Shown: positions 31,474 through 40,709, counted from the first letter of the stretch. The stretch: DNA of 42,152 nt from Flavobacteriales bacterium (GCA_026996605.1 JALWLE010000095.1:1-42152), one strand, 5' to 3'. A program made the numbers and translations. The notes: a model not told the origin generated them from the letters alone.

Positions 31474-34463
31474 TCGTCTCTACGATTATCAAGTTGCGGT
31501 TGTCTCAAGACGGCACCCCGCCGTTTTTTACCGTCAATAATGACTTTAACCGGATTAGAAAATCTGACATGCTTAAAATATTTAGTTTCTTCGATGAGTT
31601 CGGCGCTGTTTAATAAGTCGTAATTAATGGCATCCGGATTTTTATCTAAAAAAACCGAAAAATAAGCGATATTCATTGTGGTTAAATTATGGAAGAAGTG
31701 TGACCCCGATGATGCATCGAGCGGATAACCTTCCAAACTGGTTTCAACAATAACTTTGGCATTGGATATTTGTGTCCAATTGACCGGAATACCAATAAAT
31801 CGGTCTCTAGTACCCCAACGCCCCGGACCTATCAAAATATATTTTTTGTTATTAAATTTGGTATTCAATTTGTCCACTTCTTCCGCCATAGTAACTGTGT
31901 CGGTTTTGTCAAACTCTTCATTTTTTACAAAAATAATATCGCGAATGGTATTAATCATACCGTTACCCATACTTTTTTCGGCATATAAAATCAGATTGTC
32001 TTTATCTAATTCTTCCGGTTTAAAAGAATAATCTTCTGAAGGCATTAACAAGGGTTTAACTTGCAAGATATAAAAAGTTGCATCCCCGTCTTCATCGGGT
32101 GTTAAATCTACGGCAAATTCTATCTCAACCGGCGTATCAAAGGCTTGCTTGAGATTGTCAAGGACGTCTTGTATCATTTGTGGCAACGGAATATATTCAT
32201 TTTGCAAAATACTGGCAAAATTAGTTACCAAAACCCCATTTTCATCAACCCCCGGATACATCATATCATTGTTATAGTCATAAGTAGAAACTAAGTGCGT
32301 TAAAGTACCATGTGAAATAGCATCATACAAATCGACTTTTTTTATAGCTGAATAAGGACCATTGAGCAGATTGATATTTTGGTTGTTTAAATCAACTGCA
32401 TAGAAATAACTTTGACTTTGTTTGATTTGATCTTGGAGAGAATTTAATTGAATTTTGGGATATTTTGGTGCAAAACGATAAGCACGTTCGCCTTCTACAA
32501 CGTAAGAACCTAAACCTATGGCTATTACGGCAAATCCATCGCGAGGTTTCATAGACGCAAATGGATAATAATTGTATGATTGTGCGACACCACTGATATC
32601 CGGATAATACAAACCCTGATGTTCGCGCCCTACCAATTCTTGTATTACAACAGACATTTTTTCATCACCTAATTTATGATCCAATGCCCGAGAATAATTG
32701 ATTGCTACATTGGAGTAAGTTGAGGCGTAAACTAATTTTATGGCATCAATCAGTTGTTGTAAGCGTTGATTTTTATCGTGGTGGTTATTCGGAATGATAT
32801 AGGTCTCAAAAATACCGGCAAAAGGTTGGGTCAAACTGTCTTCAAACAAACCTGATGAGCGCACTGCCAAGGGTTTTTTATAACAATCGAGTAACCGGTC
32901 GAGTTTTTGGACCAATTCATTAGACAATCGGGCTTTTAAAAAACGTTTGTTAAGCTCTTCATCCGGCAAATTCAGATCTTTGAGACGTTGCAATTTATTC
33001 TCTTCAATAAAACGATCAAATTCATTAGCACCAATAATTGCCGTACGCGGCATTTTGATTTTTAAACCTTTGATATGGTTTGCCAATTCGGTTTTATGCA
33101 ACAATGAATTAATAAATGCCAAACCACGTCCTTTTCCGCCATAAGCTCCGTCTGATAGTAAGAAAATATTCTTATCATCGCTACAATCGGTATCTTCCCA
33201 TGGTACGACTTTTCCTTGCGGTTTTTCATCGCGATAGGCTTTGAGCATTTTTAAAATATATGAGCGTATTTCTTCTTTATCTTTAAAATGATGCACCTTT
33301 TTGGCTTCCAAAATTTTTGCCAGTTGAATTTCAGACCGTGCCATGAGCCAAAGTGAAAAATCATCGCGCTTGGCATGAAAATCAATACTTTCTTGCGGTA
33401 TGCGTTGTATGATTCTTTCAAATTGTTTAAGGCTTGCTGCTCGTTCTATTTCTTTACCGTTACGGTCCCTGAATACAAAATCGCCAAATCCTATTTTCTG
33501 TGTAACTTGATAAATCAGTTTTTGATATAAATCTTCATCATTTTTATCGATAAATGTCAAGCATTTTTCATCAGCCACATGTTTTTGTTTTTTATCGGAT
33601 GATAATACAATAACAGGCATATTCTCTTTGACTTTTCTCACTTCATCAATAAGCTGAAATCCCGAATTAGATTCAATTTTACCATTTTTTGGAAATTGCA
33701 CATCGGTAATCACTACAAAAATATTGTTTTTGAACTTGTTGAAAAGTTCCATGGCTTCTTCATAATTAGTTGCCAACAAAATTTTAGGACGCGCTCGTAG
33801 TTTTAAAACCTTATAGAGTTTGTCCATCTTTATTTCATCAATAATTTTATTGGTCTGTTTAAAGACGATACGATAAAGTTTGTTGAGATAATTAGAATAA
33901 TAAATAGGATTGTCTTCTACGACCAAAATCATACGAACCGATGCCAATTTACTGTCATTTTCGGCATTCATTTTATCTTCAAGATATTTAATCATCGCAA
34001 AAAATATCCTTGATTCGCCGTCCCAAACAAAAATTTTATCATAGCCCAAACTTTCTTTTTGTTTTTCGAGGAATTTGATATGATGCGTATTGTTCAATAA
34101 GATAAAAATAGGCAGGTCCGGATATCGTTCTTTGATTTTTTTGATGATTTTTAGCGGGCGTTGTTTGTTAAAACCAACCGTAATCACAACCATATCAATA
34201 TCTTTCTGTTCGAGTTGTTCAAGTGTTTCTTCGGTAGAATAAACACCGGTGATTCTCGGTAGTGATGTCAAATTAAGTTTACCGTAATCATACAACATTA
34301 TTTCAGAAAAACGCCCTTCTTTATTGATTGAAAAAGCATCATATAAATTAGATACCAATAAAATTTCTTTTACTTTAAACTTACTCATATCGTGATATAT
34401 ATCACGCATACGACTGTCACGGTTTAAATAATTTTGTAAGAGTTTTTTAGGTTTGGGCTTCAT
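31470..34463 (-). CDS. Receiver domain fused to PPDK N-terminal (ATP-grasp) domain
   Basis: A 997-residue cytoplasmic protein. Residues about 30-165 look like a degenerate receiver domain. About 177-325 is a second receiver with acid pair Glu183/Asp184, phospho-acceptor Asp254 (VVITDVQ), Ser288 or Ser289 and Lys307. About 430-865 is a PEP/pyruvate-binding ATP-grasp domain like that of pyruvate phosphate dikinase: GGKGRGLAFI, PLAVRSSGLFEDS, FYILQVKPLL. A conserved C-terminal domain follows, with GPGRWGTRD near residue 879. The phosphohistidine swivel and PEP barrel of real dikinases are absent, so it should not be called PpdK or PpsA. It may be a phosphorylation-regulated enzyme; the substrate is unknown. 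A small gene lies 55 bases upstream. Confidence 0.85.
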   Translation of the reverse strand: MKPKPKKLLQNYLNRDSRMRDIYHDMSKFKVKEILLVSNLYDAFSINKEGRFSEIMLYDYGKLNLTSLPRITGVYSTEETLEQLEQKDIDMVVITVGFNKQRPLKIIKKIKERYPDLPIFILLNNTHHIKFLEKQKESLGYDKIFVWDGESRIFFAMIKYLEDKMNAENDSKLASVRMILVVEDNPIYYSNYLNKLYRIVFKQTNKIIDEIKMDKLYKVLKLRARPKILLATNYEEAMELFNKFKNNIFVVITDVQFPKNGKIESNSGFQLIDEVRKVKENMPVIVLSSDKKQKHVADEKCLTFIDKNDEDLYQKLIYQVTQKIGFGDFVFRDRNGKEIERAASLKQFERIIQRIPQESIDFHAKRDDFSLWLMARSEIQLAKILEAKKVHHFKDKEEIRSYILKMLKAYRDEKPQGKVVPWEDTDCSDDKNIFLLSDGAYGGKGRGLAFINSLLHKTELANHIKGLKIKMPRTAIIGANEFDRFIEENKLQRLKDLNLPDEELNKRFLKARLSNELVQKLDRLLDCYKKPLAVRSSGLFEDSLTQPFAGIFETYIIPNNHHDKNQRLQQLIDAIKLVYASTYSNVAINYSRALDHKLGDEKMSVVIQELVGREHQGLYYPDISGVAQSYNYYPFASMKPRDGFAVIAIGLGSYVVEGERAYRFAPKYPKIQLNSLQDQIKQSQSYFYAVDLNNQNINLLNGPYSAIKKVDLYDAISHGTLTHLVSTYDYNNDMMYPGVDENGVLVTNFASILQNEYIPLPQMIQDVLDNLKQAFDTPVEIEFAVDLTPDEDGDATFYILQVKPLLMPSEDYSFKPEELDKDNLILYAEKSMGNGMINTIRDIIFVKNEEFDKTDTVTMAEEVDKLNTKFNNKKYILIGPGRWGTRDRFIGIPVNWTQISNAKVIVETSLEGYPLDASSGSHFFHNLTTMNIAYFSVFLDKNPDAINYDLLNSAELIEETKYFKHVRFSNPVKVIIDGKKRRGAVLRQPQLDNRRDD

Positions 34464-34518
34464 AAAATTTTGTTTTTTTTAAAACATAAAGTTACTTTTT
34501 ATATGTTTATAGTATTTT

Positions 34519-34746
34519 TTAAGTTTCGTAACGCTTCATCTCTTCATCAAAAAAATCATAAGCCCCTTTGACTACTGCTTCAATGACATCGGCGTTTTCT
34601 TTGGCATCTTGTTCGGTAAATTTATCTAACCATTCTATATCGTCGGTAGCTATATTGATGATAAATCTCGGAAAACCGGTATGTAAGACAAAAATATCAT
34701 CTTGCAATTCGGAGTTGTCGGCAATAAGGTATTCGGGTAACTTCAT
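34519..34746 (-). CDS. Small acidic conserved protein
   Basis: A 75-residue, strongly acidic protein (many Asp/Glu, e.g. TDDIEWLDKFTEQDAKENAD), no signal or membrane segment. An N-terminal beta part (FVLHTGFPRFIINI) is followed by a helical C terminus. I recall similar short proteins in Flavobacteriia but know no function. It ends 55 bases before the receiver/PPDK-N gene, in the same direction, so the two may be co-transcribed. No clear -7 box upstream. Confidence 0.7.
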   Translation of the reverse strand: MKLPEYLIADNSELQDDIFVLHTGFPRFIINIATDDIEWLDKFTEQDAKENADVIEAVVKGAYDFFDEEMKRYET

Positions 34747-34838
34747 AAAAATATGTTTTATCGGCTAAAATTACAAAATAAATCGGCAAAAATGAATGTT
34801 AAAAAATAGAATCAAATTATATCTTTACAAAAAAATCG

Positions 34839-34846
34839 TACCTTTG
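34839..34846 (+). promoter_or_regulatory. Acyltransferase promoter, -7 box
   Basis: TACCTTTG, 33 bases before ATG 34880 but 43 bases after an upstream in-frame ATG at 34796. It therefore decides in favour of the shorter protein. Confidence 0.65.
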
Positions 34847-34879
34847 AAATTACGATTGACTCAATATGAAGTTTTGACT

Positions 34880-35695
34880 ATGTTTAAAAAAGATATTTTC
34901 GGTAATATAATTTTCATTAAAAAAATAGTGATGTTCATTTTCGGGATAATCTCGAAGCGTCGTTATAAAGGTTTTAACGAATTGCAGATAGAAGGGATGG
35001 AACTCTTACGTTATTTACCTGATAATCAAGTGTTATTCGTGTCTAACCATCAAACTTATTTTGCTGATGCAGCTGCTATGTATCATGTGTTTTTTGCTGC
35101 TTTGAACGGGCAAAATGACATCAAAGGTTTTAAATATTTGTTTCATCCTAAGGCCAATATTTATTATGTGGCTGCAAAAGAAACCATGACATCAGGCATC
35201 TTACCCAGAATATTTATGTATGTTGGTGCTATTCCTATTATGCGTACATGGCGTTCTAAAGGAAAAGATGTTAAACGTCCTGTTAATTTTAACGATATCA
35301 CCAATATCAGTAAAGCCATTCAAGACGGTTGGGTTATTACTTTTCCACAAGGTACCACCACGCCTTTTAAACCGATAAGACGCGGTACGGCACATATTAT
35401 TAAAACCAACAAGCCTATTGTTATTCCTATTGTAATTGACGGTTTTAGACGCTCATTTGACAAAAAAGGACTGCAAATTAAAAAACGTGGTATTAACCAG
35501 CGTTTAACCATTAAACCACCCCTTCCTATCGATTATGAGAATGATGATATTTCCGATATTGTAGAAAAAATAGCATATGCCATTGAACAACACCAGGCTT
35601 TATCAAAAGTTGTATCGGTTGATGAGCTTAAAAAAAATATCTCCCTTGTCAAAAAGGATGAAAAAAAACATTTTTGGTCGGGAAAGGATTACTAA
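34880..35695 (+). CDS. PlsC-like 1-acylglycerol-3-phosphate acyltransferase
   Basis: A 271-residue lysophospholipid acyltransferase, using the ATG at 34880 (see promoter). It should add the second acyl chain in phospholipid synthesis at the inner membrane. The acyltransferase motif I is VSNHQTYFAD, with His57 and Asp63 (H-X5-D rather than the usual H-X4-D). Motif III is FPQGTTTPFKPIRRGTA (Gln157 in place of the usual Glu of FPEGT). These changes look like a conserved sub-family rather than damage. The extended N terminus in the alternative start would be LYLYKKIVPLKLRLTQY, which overlaps the promoter and is not supported. Confidence 0.88.
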   Translation: MFKKDIFGNIIFIKKIVMFIFGIISKRRYKGFNELQIEGMELLRYLPDNQVLFVSNHQTYFADAAAMYHVFFAALNGQNDIKGFKYLFHPKANIYYVAAKETMTSGILPRIFMYVGAIPIMRTWRSKGKDVKRPVNFNDITNISKAIQDGWVITFPQGTTTPFKPIRRGTAHIIKTNKPIVIPIVIDGFRRSFDKKGLQIKKRGINQRLTIKPPLPIDYENDDISDIVEKIAYAIEQHQALSKVVSVDELKKNISLVKKDEKKHFWSGKDY

Positions 35696-35741
35696 TAAAA
35701 TTTAAACCACGTTAAAATTTTATAAAAGCAAAAAATAAACG

Positions 35742-35749
35742 TATCTTTG
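35742..35749 (+). promoter_or_regulatory. MATE transporter promoter, -7 box
   Basis: TATCTTTG; a TTG codon at 35747 lies inside it, so translation must start at ATG 35765 or 35768, 15-18 bases further. Confidence 0.68.
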
Positions 35750-35764
35750 CGCACTTTTTACAGA

Positions 35765-37135
35765 ATGATGCTGCATAGATACACCAAAGAATTTCGCCAA
35801 AATCTGAAAATAGCCACACCGGTAATGTTAGGCTATTTAGGCCACGTTTTTGTCGGCTTAATGGACAATGTGTTTGTCGGCAAACTGGACCCGCTTAATT
35901 TGGCTGCGGTTTCTTTGGCAAATTCATCCATCTTTTTTATCATGTCATTCGGTATCGGCTTCTCGTATGCCATTACACCTTTGGTCTCGGAAGCAGTTGG
36001 TGCCGGTAAACATCCCCGCTTAAAAAGAGTCTTATTGAACGGGCTTTTACTCAATACCATATTGGGAATATTAATGGTCGGATTTAGTTTTGGTATCCCC
36101 AAAATTTTATATTTGGCACACCAACCGGCTGAAGTGATTGAATTGGCGGTTCCTTATATTCGTATTGTCGGTATTTCTTTATTGTTTGTGATGATTTTTC
36201 AAGCGTTTAAACAATTTTCCGATGGTATGTCGTTGACAACTTACCCAATGATTGCGACCATCATTGCCAATGTCATCAATATAATTTTGAGTTACGGCAT
36301 GGTTTTCGGCAAGCTAGGATTTCCTAAAATGGGGATTTACGGTGCCGCTTATGGTACTCTTATAGCACGATTTATCAGTGTTTTAGCCTTGTGGTTTTTC
36401 TTAAGATATATGTCTGAAACTAAAGTCTATTTAAAAAATTTAGGCAGATATCTTATATCCAAACCTATTATACAAAGAATTTTGTATTTGGGAATTCCTT
36501 CCGGATTTCAGGGCGTTTTCGAAATGGGTATTTTTTCTGCAACCGTCTGGATTGCCGGAACTTTAGGGGCTGTTAGCCAAGCAGCTAATCAAATTGCGCA
36601 ACAAATGGCATCGATGACTTTTATGGTCTTTATCGGATTTGGGGTAGCTGCAACGGTTAGAGTCGGTAACCAAAAAGGGCGCAAAGATTTTAAAGAAATG
36701 AAACGTATTGCCACGTCCATATTCTTACAAGTCTTTTTATTTGAATTGCTCTTTACATTTATTTTATTTGCTTTTCGACACCAATTACCTTGGATTTACT
36801 TAAGCAGCAATTATACCGACCCGCAAAAAATAGCAGAAGCACAGGCGGTTTACAGTTTGGCAGTCAAATTGTTGATTGTTGCCGGCTTGTTCCAAATTTC
36901 CGATGGGTTTCAAGTCGTTTTACAAGGAGCTTTGCGGGGATTACAAGATGTGATTTATCCGTTTTTTATCACTTTAATTGCTTATTGGCTAATCGGGTTT
37001 CCTATCAGTTTGTATTTGAGTAAAATCTATGGAACGATCGGTATATGGTACGGATTGCTTACCGGATTGACTACTGCAGCGTTTTTGTTATTTTTGAGAT
37101 TTAGGTATTTGTCTAAAAAATTGATTAATAATTAA
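35765..37135 (+). CDS. MATE family efflux transporter
   Basis: A 456-residue integral membrane protein with about twelve predicted helices in two six-helix halves. The N-terminal half holds KIATPVMLGYLGHVFVGLMDNVFVGKLDPLNLAAVSLANS-type sequence (split: TPVMLGYLGHVFVGLMDNVF), typical of MatE. The second half repeats the topology (IPSGFQGVFEMGIFSATVWI, GVAATVRVG). MATE transporters use Na+ or H+ gradients to export cations and drugs; the substrate here is unknown. Start chosen at ATG 35765 since a TTG at 35747 is inside the promoter; ATG 35768 is nearly equal. Confidence 0.9.
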   Translation: MMLHRYTKEFRQNLKIATPVMLGYLGHVFVGLMDNVFVGKLDPLNLAAVSLANSSIFFIMSFGIGFSYAITPLVSEAVGAGKHPRLKRVLLNGLLLNTILGILMVGFSFGIPKILYLAHQPAEVIELAVPYIRIVGISLLFVMIFQAFKQFSDGMSLTTYPMIATIIANVINIILSYGMVFGKLGFPKMGIYGAAYGTLIARFISVLALWFFLRYMSETKVYLKNLGRYLISKPIIQRILYLGIPSGFQGVFEMGIFSATVWIAGTLGAVSQAANQIAQQMASMTFMVFIGFGVAATVRVGNQKGRKDFKEMKRIATSIFLQVFLFELLFTFILFAFRHQLPWIYLSSNYTDPQKIAEAQAVYSLAVKLLIVAGLFQISDGFQVVLQGALRGLQDVIYPFFITLIAYWLIGFPISLYLSKIYGTIGIWYGLLTGLTTAAFLLFLRFRYLSKKLINN

Positions 37136-37265
37136 GATTGTCTGATATTTCATAGGAACTTATTTGATTTTAGATTTTTAAACCATATAAGACATAAAAG
37201 AACATAAAAGATAATAATAAATTTTATACCTTATCCGATTTTTTGTTTCAGGTAGTTCAATGGCA

Positions 37266-37790
37266 TTATATGCTTTTAACAATATATTTCAGAAATTTTT
37301 CCATTAATAATTGAAGTTCTTTTTCCGGAATATTGGGTTTATAAATGGCAATTCTTTCATCATTTTTAAATTTAAAAATCAACCATTTCGGCAAATTTTC
37401 TACTTGCTCAATTTCATTTATTTGATACACCAATTCCGCTTGCTTACTTTTAACTTTGATATCGTTACCGGTAAAAATATATTCGGTTTGTAAATCATTG
37501 ATTTTATCAACTAAACCATAGTAAAACTTTTTTTCTTTTCGAATCAAATAAAAAGCCAAAAAAGGAAAAAGCAGCGCAAAAAACAAATAAAAATAATGCA
37601 TGGTTTTAAAAGCAATACCGTTTTTGACACTCTGTGTAAAAAGATAAATGGTGGCAAAAATAAACAACACGCCAAAAGCCATATTGATGATAAACAAACG
37701 TTTTTTATAAATGGGCTTGACTACATCGGGAAAAGCGTTTTTTAGGAAATCTTCATAATCGAGATGTTCTTTTATATGTATATTTTGCAT
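37266..37790 (-). CDS. YcxB-like membrane protein
   Basis: A 174-residue protein with two membrane helices close together (about 33-52 and 63-85) and a C-terminal YcxB-like soluble domain (about 95-174). This ends with the typical KWLIFKFKNDERIAIYKPNIP and an EKELQLLMEKFLKYI helix. Function unknown. I start at ATG 37790 (MQNIHIKEHLDYEDFLK); an in-frame ATG at 37826 would add twelve polar residues in front of what reads like the natural N terminus. No promoter was recognised. Confidence 0.72.
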   Translation of the reverse strand: MQNIHIKEHLDYEDFLKNAFPDVVKPIYKKRLFIINMAFGVLFIFATIYLFTQSVKNGIAFKTMHYFYLFFALLFPFLAFYLIRKEKKFYYGLVDKINDLQTEYIFTGNDIKVKSKQAELVYQINEIEQVENLPKWLIFKFKNDERIAIYKPNIPEKELQLLMEKFLKYIVKSI

Positions 37791-37921
37791 AATTGTTTGG
37801 TTATTTTTATTAGTTGAGGAATGCAATAGTGCCTAGTGGAAAGTGCGAATTATGCTTCATTCTTTACTTTCAATTAATAATTCATTCATACAATAGTTCT
37901 TCATTTCTATTTGAAACTAAT

Positions 37922-37953
37922 TGGCACTTGGCACTTTTAACTTATTACTAACA
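37922..37953 (-). repeat. AAGTGCC tail after porT
   Basis: Two AAGTGCC words directly downstream of the porT stop codon, in its sense. Copies in the opposite orientation occur at 37829-37848, so the 37829-37953 stretch is bounded by an imperfect inverted repeat. Confidence 0.45.
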
Positions 37954-37955
37954 CA

Positions 37956-38663
37956 TCATTCAAAAGTCAGATTAATATATACCCCGCGTGTCATCATATA
38001 TTCGATATGGCTGGTCCAAGGACTGTTGGGATCATTGTCCCTGACCAATTCGTCTTGCAGCGAGAACACGCCGCGAATACTCGGTGTAAATTTGAAATAG
38101 AACAGATACATTTCCAGTCCGATACCGACTTCATACATCCAAACATTGGTACGCATTCTAAACCTACCGGCTGCATTGTCATTGTTGGAATCTTCCCATG
38201 AGTTCAAATTGTGTGCAAAAATAATTCCACCTGTAATATACGGACGGATATTACCGTAACGGATTGTATTGAACTTAATGGACAAAGGTAATTGAACATA
38301 GTTAGATGTAATTTCCCTGATACTGTCTTTCGGTGTAAGCAGATTTCTAAAAATGAGTTTTCTATTGGTAAAAAACACCCCGGGTTCCGTTCTTATACTC
38401 ACCCAAGGATTGAGATTCAAATTACCGACCAAACCCACTTGAAATCCCGGGTGGGTTTCTTGAATAATATGTTCGTATTGCCGGTCATAGCTGATTTTAA
38501 AGTCATAAAAATTCATACCGAAATAATACCCCCATGAAACCGTTTTTTTATCAAAAAAAGGACGGTTTTTAGGAATATCATCGGTGTATTGGGCTTGTAG
38601 AGCAAAACCTGTTAGTAATAAGATAACTAATATAGTTTGACCAAATCTATTTTTCATTGGCAA
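37956..38663 (-). CDS. porT: T9SS outer-membrane protein PorT
   Basis: A 235-residue protein with a signal peptide (about 1-24, ending LQAQY) and an eight-stranded barrel-like pattern. PorT features are visible: WGYYFGMNFYDFKISYD near the N terminus, VGLVGNLNLNPWVSIRTEPG, YVQLPLSIKFNTIRYGNIRP and YITGGIIFAHN. PorT/SprT is needed for T9SS assembly and secretion. Its position directly after ubiE (34 bases) is the usual order in Flavobacteriia and supports the call. An in-frame ATG at 38657 (MKNRF) is an equally good start. The T9SS channel gene sprA is elsewhere in the window. Confidence 0.88.
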   Translation of the reverse strand: MPMKNRFGQTILVILLLTGFALQAQYTDDIPKNRPFFDKKTVSWGYYFGMNFYDFKISYDRQYEHIIQETHPGFQVGLVGNLNLNPWVSIRTEPGVFFTNRKLIFRNLLTPKDSIREITSNYVQLPLSIKFNTIRYGNIRPYITGGIIFAHNLNSWEDSNNDNAAGRFRMRTNVWMYEVGIGLEMYLFYFKFTPSIRGVFSLQDELVRDNDPNSPWTSHIEYMMTRGVYINLTFE

Positions 38664-38697
38664 TGTTTTGTTTTATTTGTGTTTATAAGAATTATAT

Positions 38698-39426
38698 CTA
38701 TTTAAAAGCTTTGTAAATGCTGGCTGCACCAAACATTAACGGATAATTTTGTACTGATGTAAACTGATTTTTTTTCAAAATATTGTTAAAAGCTTGCCCA
38801 TACGGAAAAGCTTCTGCCGATTCAGGCAAATATTCATAAGCATTTTTGTCTTTTGAAAATAAACGTCCCAAAAACGGAATAATATATTTTGAATAAAACT
38901 TGTAACCTTGTTTAAACGGAAAATTTTCCGGCTGTGAGGTTTCCAATACCACAAAAATACCGCCCGGACGTAAAACACGGTTAATTTCGCTTAAACCCTT
39001 GTCTAAATTTTCAAAATTTCTAACCCCGAAACCAACGGTTACGGCATCAAAGCTGTTATCTTCAAAAGGTAAGTTTTCCGAATCGCCCAACACCATTTCT
39101 ATCAAATTGTTCAGCCCCTTTTCCGCTACTTTTTTCTTTCCGACTTCCAGCATACCTTGAGAGATGTCCAAACCCACAATTTTTTCCGGTTTAATTTCTG
39201 CTAACATAATGGCAAAATCGCCGGTTCCGGTAGCAATATCCAAAATTTTACGGGGCTTGGTGTTCGCTACCATTTTAACAACCTTTTTGCGCCATTTGAC
39301 ATCGATACCAAAAGTCATCAGTCGGTTCATAAAATCATAATTACCCGAAATATTATCAAACATCCGGGTCACTTGTTCCTTACGACTGGTATCTTGATTT
39401 TTATACGGTTTGACGTCTATACCCAT
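38698..39426 (-). CDS. ubiE: Demethylmenaquinone methyltransferase MenG/UbiE
   Basis: A 242-residue SAM-dependent class I methyltransferase. SAM-binding motif I is [11 protein letters not shown]; the family motifs [23 protein letters not shown] (split: [21 protein letters not shown]) and the final [11 protein letters not shown] are present. In Bacteroidota it converts demethylmenaquinone to menaquinone, the respiratory quinone. Spacing to aspC (47 bases) and porT (34 bases) suggests one transcript aspC-ubiE-porT. Confidence 0.95.
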   Translation of the reverse strand: MGIDVKPYKNQDTSRKEQVTRMFDNISGNYDFMNRLMTFGIDVKWRKKVVKMVANTKPRKILDIATGTGDFAIMLAEIKPEKIVGLDISQGMLEVGKKKVAEKGLNNLIEMVLGDSENLPFEDNSFDAVTVGFGVRNFENLDKGLSEINRVLRPGGIFVVLETSQPENFPFKQGYKFYSKYIIPFLGRLFSKDKNAYEYLPESAEAFPYGQAFNNILKKNQFTSVQNYPLMFGAASIYKAFK

Positions 39427-39473
39427 AATTAGTTTAAAGTTGCATGTTAAATATTGAAAAGTTATTTATCGAA

Positions 39474-40664
39474 TTAAAATTTTAAAGCTTCTTTGACGCG
39501 TCTAAAAGCTTCTTTGAGTTCTTCTTTGCTTGTAGCATACGAAAAACGCAAACATTCGGGATTGCCGAATGCTTCACCGGTTACGGTTGCCACTTTGGCT
39601 TCTTCGAGTAAATACATAGATAAATCCGTAGCATTGTTAATCGTAACACCCTTAAAAGTTTTGCCGAAAAATTCAGATACATCGGGAAAAAAGTAGAACG
39701 CACCGGTCGGCATATTAACCTTAAAACCGGGGATATCTTTTAGTAATTTATAGACCAATTGACGGCGTTCGTCAAAGGCATTTATCATATATTTTATTTT
39801 TTCTTTACCACCGTCTAAAGCGGCAATAATGGCTTTTTGCGCTATGGAATTTGCCCCCGATGTTACTTGACTTTGTATTTTGGCACAGGCTTTGGCAATA
39901 GTCGGATGTGCTGCCATATATCCCACGCGCCAACCGGTCATAGCAAAGGCTTTTGAGACACCATTGATGGTAACGACACGGTCTTTGATACTGTCTATTT
40001 CTGCAAAACTGGCAAAATCGCCGGTAAAATTGATATATTCGTATATTTCATCTGATATAACATAGATATTGGGATATTTTTCCAATACTTTTCCTAAGGC
40101 TGCCAATTCGGCTTTGGTATAAACCGAGCCACTGGGATTACTGGGCGTATTGAAAATCATCAATTTGGTTTTGGGTGTTATGGCTTGCTCGAGTTGTTCG
40201 GGTGTGATCTTAAAATCGTTGGCAATAGTCGTTTTGATAGGCACCGGAATACCACCGACCAATTTGGTTATCTCAAAATAACTAACCCAATAAGGCGCCG
40301 GCAATAAGACTTCATCTCCCGGACTGACCAATACCATAGCCGCATTGAAAATTGACTGTTTGGAACCGTTAGACACGACAATTTGATTGACATCATACTC
40401 TAAATGGTTATCCCGTTTTAATTTTCGCACAATCGCTTCGCGAACATCTTTATAACCAACTATAGGCGGATATTTAAAATAATGTTCGTCCATGGCTTTT
40501 TTAGCTGCTACTACTATATAATCGGGGGTATCAAAATCCGGTTCGCCTAAACTCAAGCTGATGATATCAACCCCTTCCGCTTTGAGTTCTGCCGCCCGCT
40601 CTGCCATAGCAATGGTTTGCGAGGTAGATAAAGTCTTAATACGACTGGATAAATTCGGTTCCAT
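39474..40664 (-). CDS. aspC: Class I aspartate aminotransferase
   Basis: A 396-residue PLP-dependent fold type I aminotransferase of the AAT-I gamma type (Thermus/Bacillus AspB-like). Motifs: ISLSLGEPDFDTP, YPPIVGYKDVREAI, NTPSNPSGSVY and the PLP Lys238 in GVSKAFAMTGWRVGY. It interconverts aspartate/2-oxoglutarate and oxaloacetate/glutamate; related enzymes also act on aromatic or prephenate substrates. It has a TAATTTTG box in the 45-base gap after the upstream kinase gene. Confidence 0.94.
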   Translation of the reverse strand: MEPNLSSRIKTLSTSQTIAMAERAAELKAEGVDIISLSLGEPDFDTPDYIVVAAKKAMDEHYFKYPPIVGYKDVREAIVRKLKRDNHLEYDVNQIVVSNGSKQSIFNAAMVLVSPGDEVLLPAPYWVSYFEITKLVGGIPVPIKTTIANDFKITPEQLEQAITPKTKLMIFNTPSNPSGSVYTKAELAALGKVLEKYPNIYVISDEIYEYINFTGDFASFAEIDSIKDRVVTINGVSKAFAMTGWRVGYMAAHPTIAKACAKIQSQVTSGANSIAQKAIIAALDGGKEKIKYMINAFDERRQLVYKLLKDIPGFKVNMPTGAFYFFPDVSEFFGKTFKGVTINNATDLSMYLLEEAKVATVTGEAFGNPECLRFSYATSKEELKEAFRRVKEALKF

Positions 40665-40686
40665 AAGTCCGTTAAATTTAATTTGA

Positions 40687-40694
40687 CAAAATTA
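40687..40694 (-). promoter_or_regulatory. aspC promoter, -7 box
   Basis: TAATTTTG on the minus strand, 22 bases before the ATG. No -33 TTTG in the short gap after the kinase gene. Confidence 0.55.
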
Positions 40695-40709
40695 CTAAAA
40701 CTAATTGAG

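Noticed and set aside
31470-34463. Call as pyruvate phosphate dikinase or PEP synthase
   Set aside because: The phosphohistidine and PEP-binding domains are missing, and receiver domains are fused at the N terminus.
34796-34879. Longer start for the acyltransferase
   Set aside because: The TACCTTTG box lies within the extra segment, downstream of the longer start.
37170-37220. AT-rich direct repeat ACATAAAAGA x2 after the MATE gene
   Set aside because: Two short copies in low-complexity DNA are not enough to support a repeat element.
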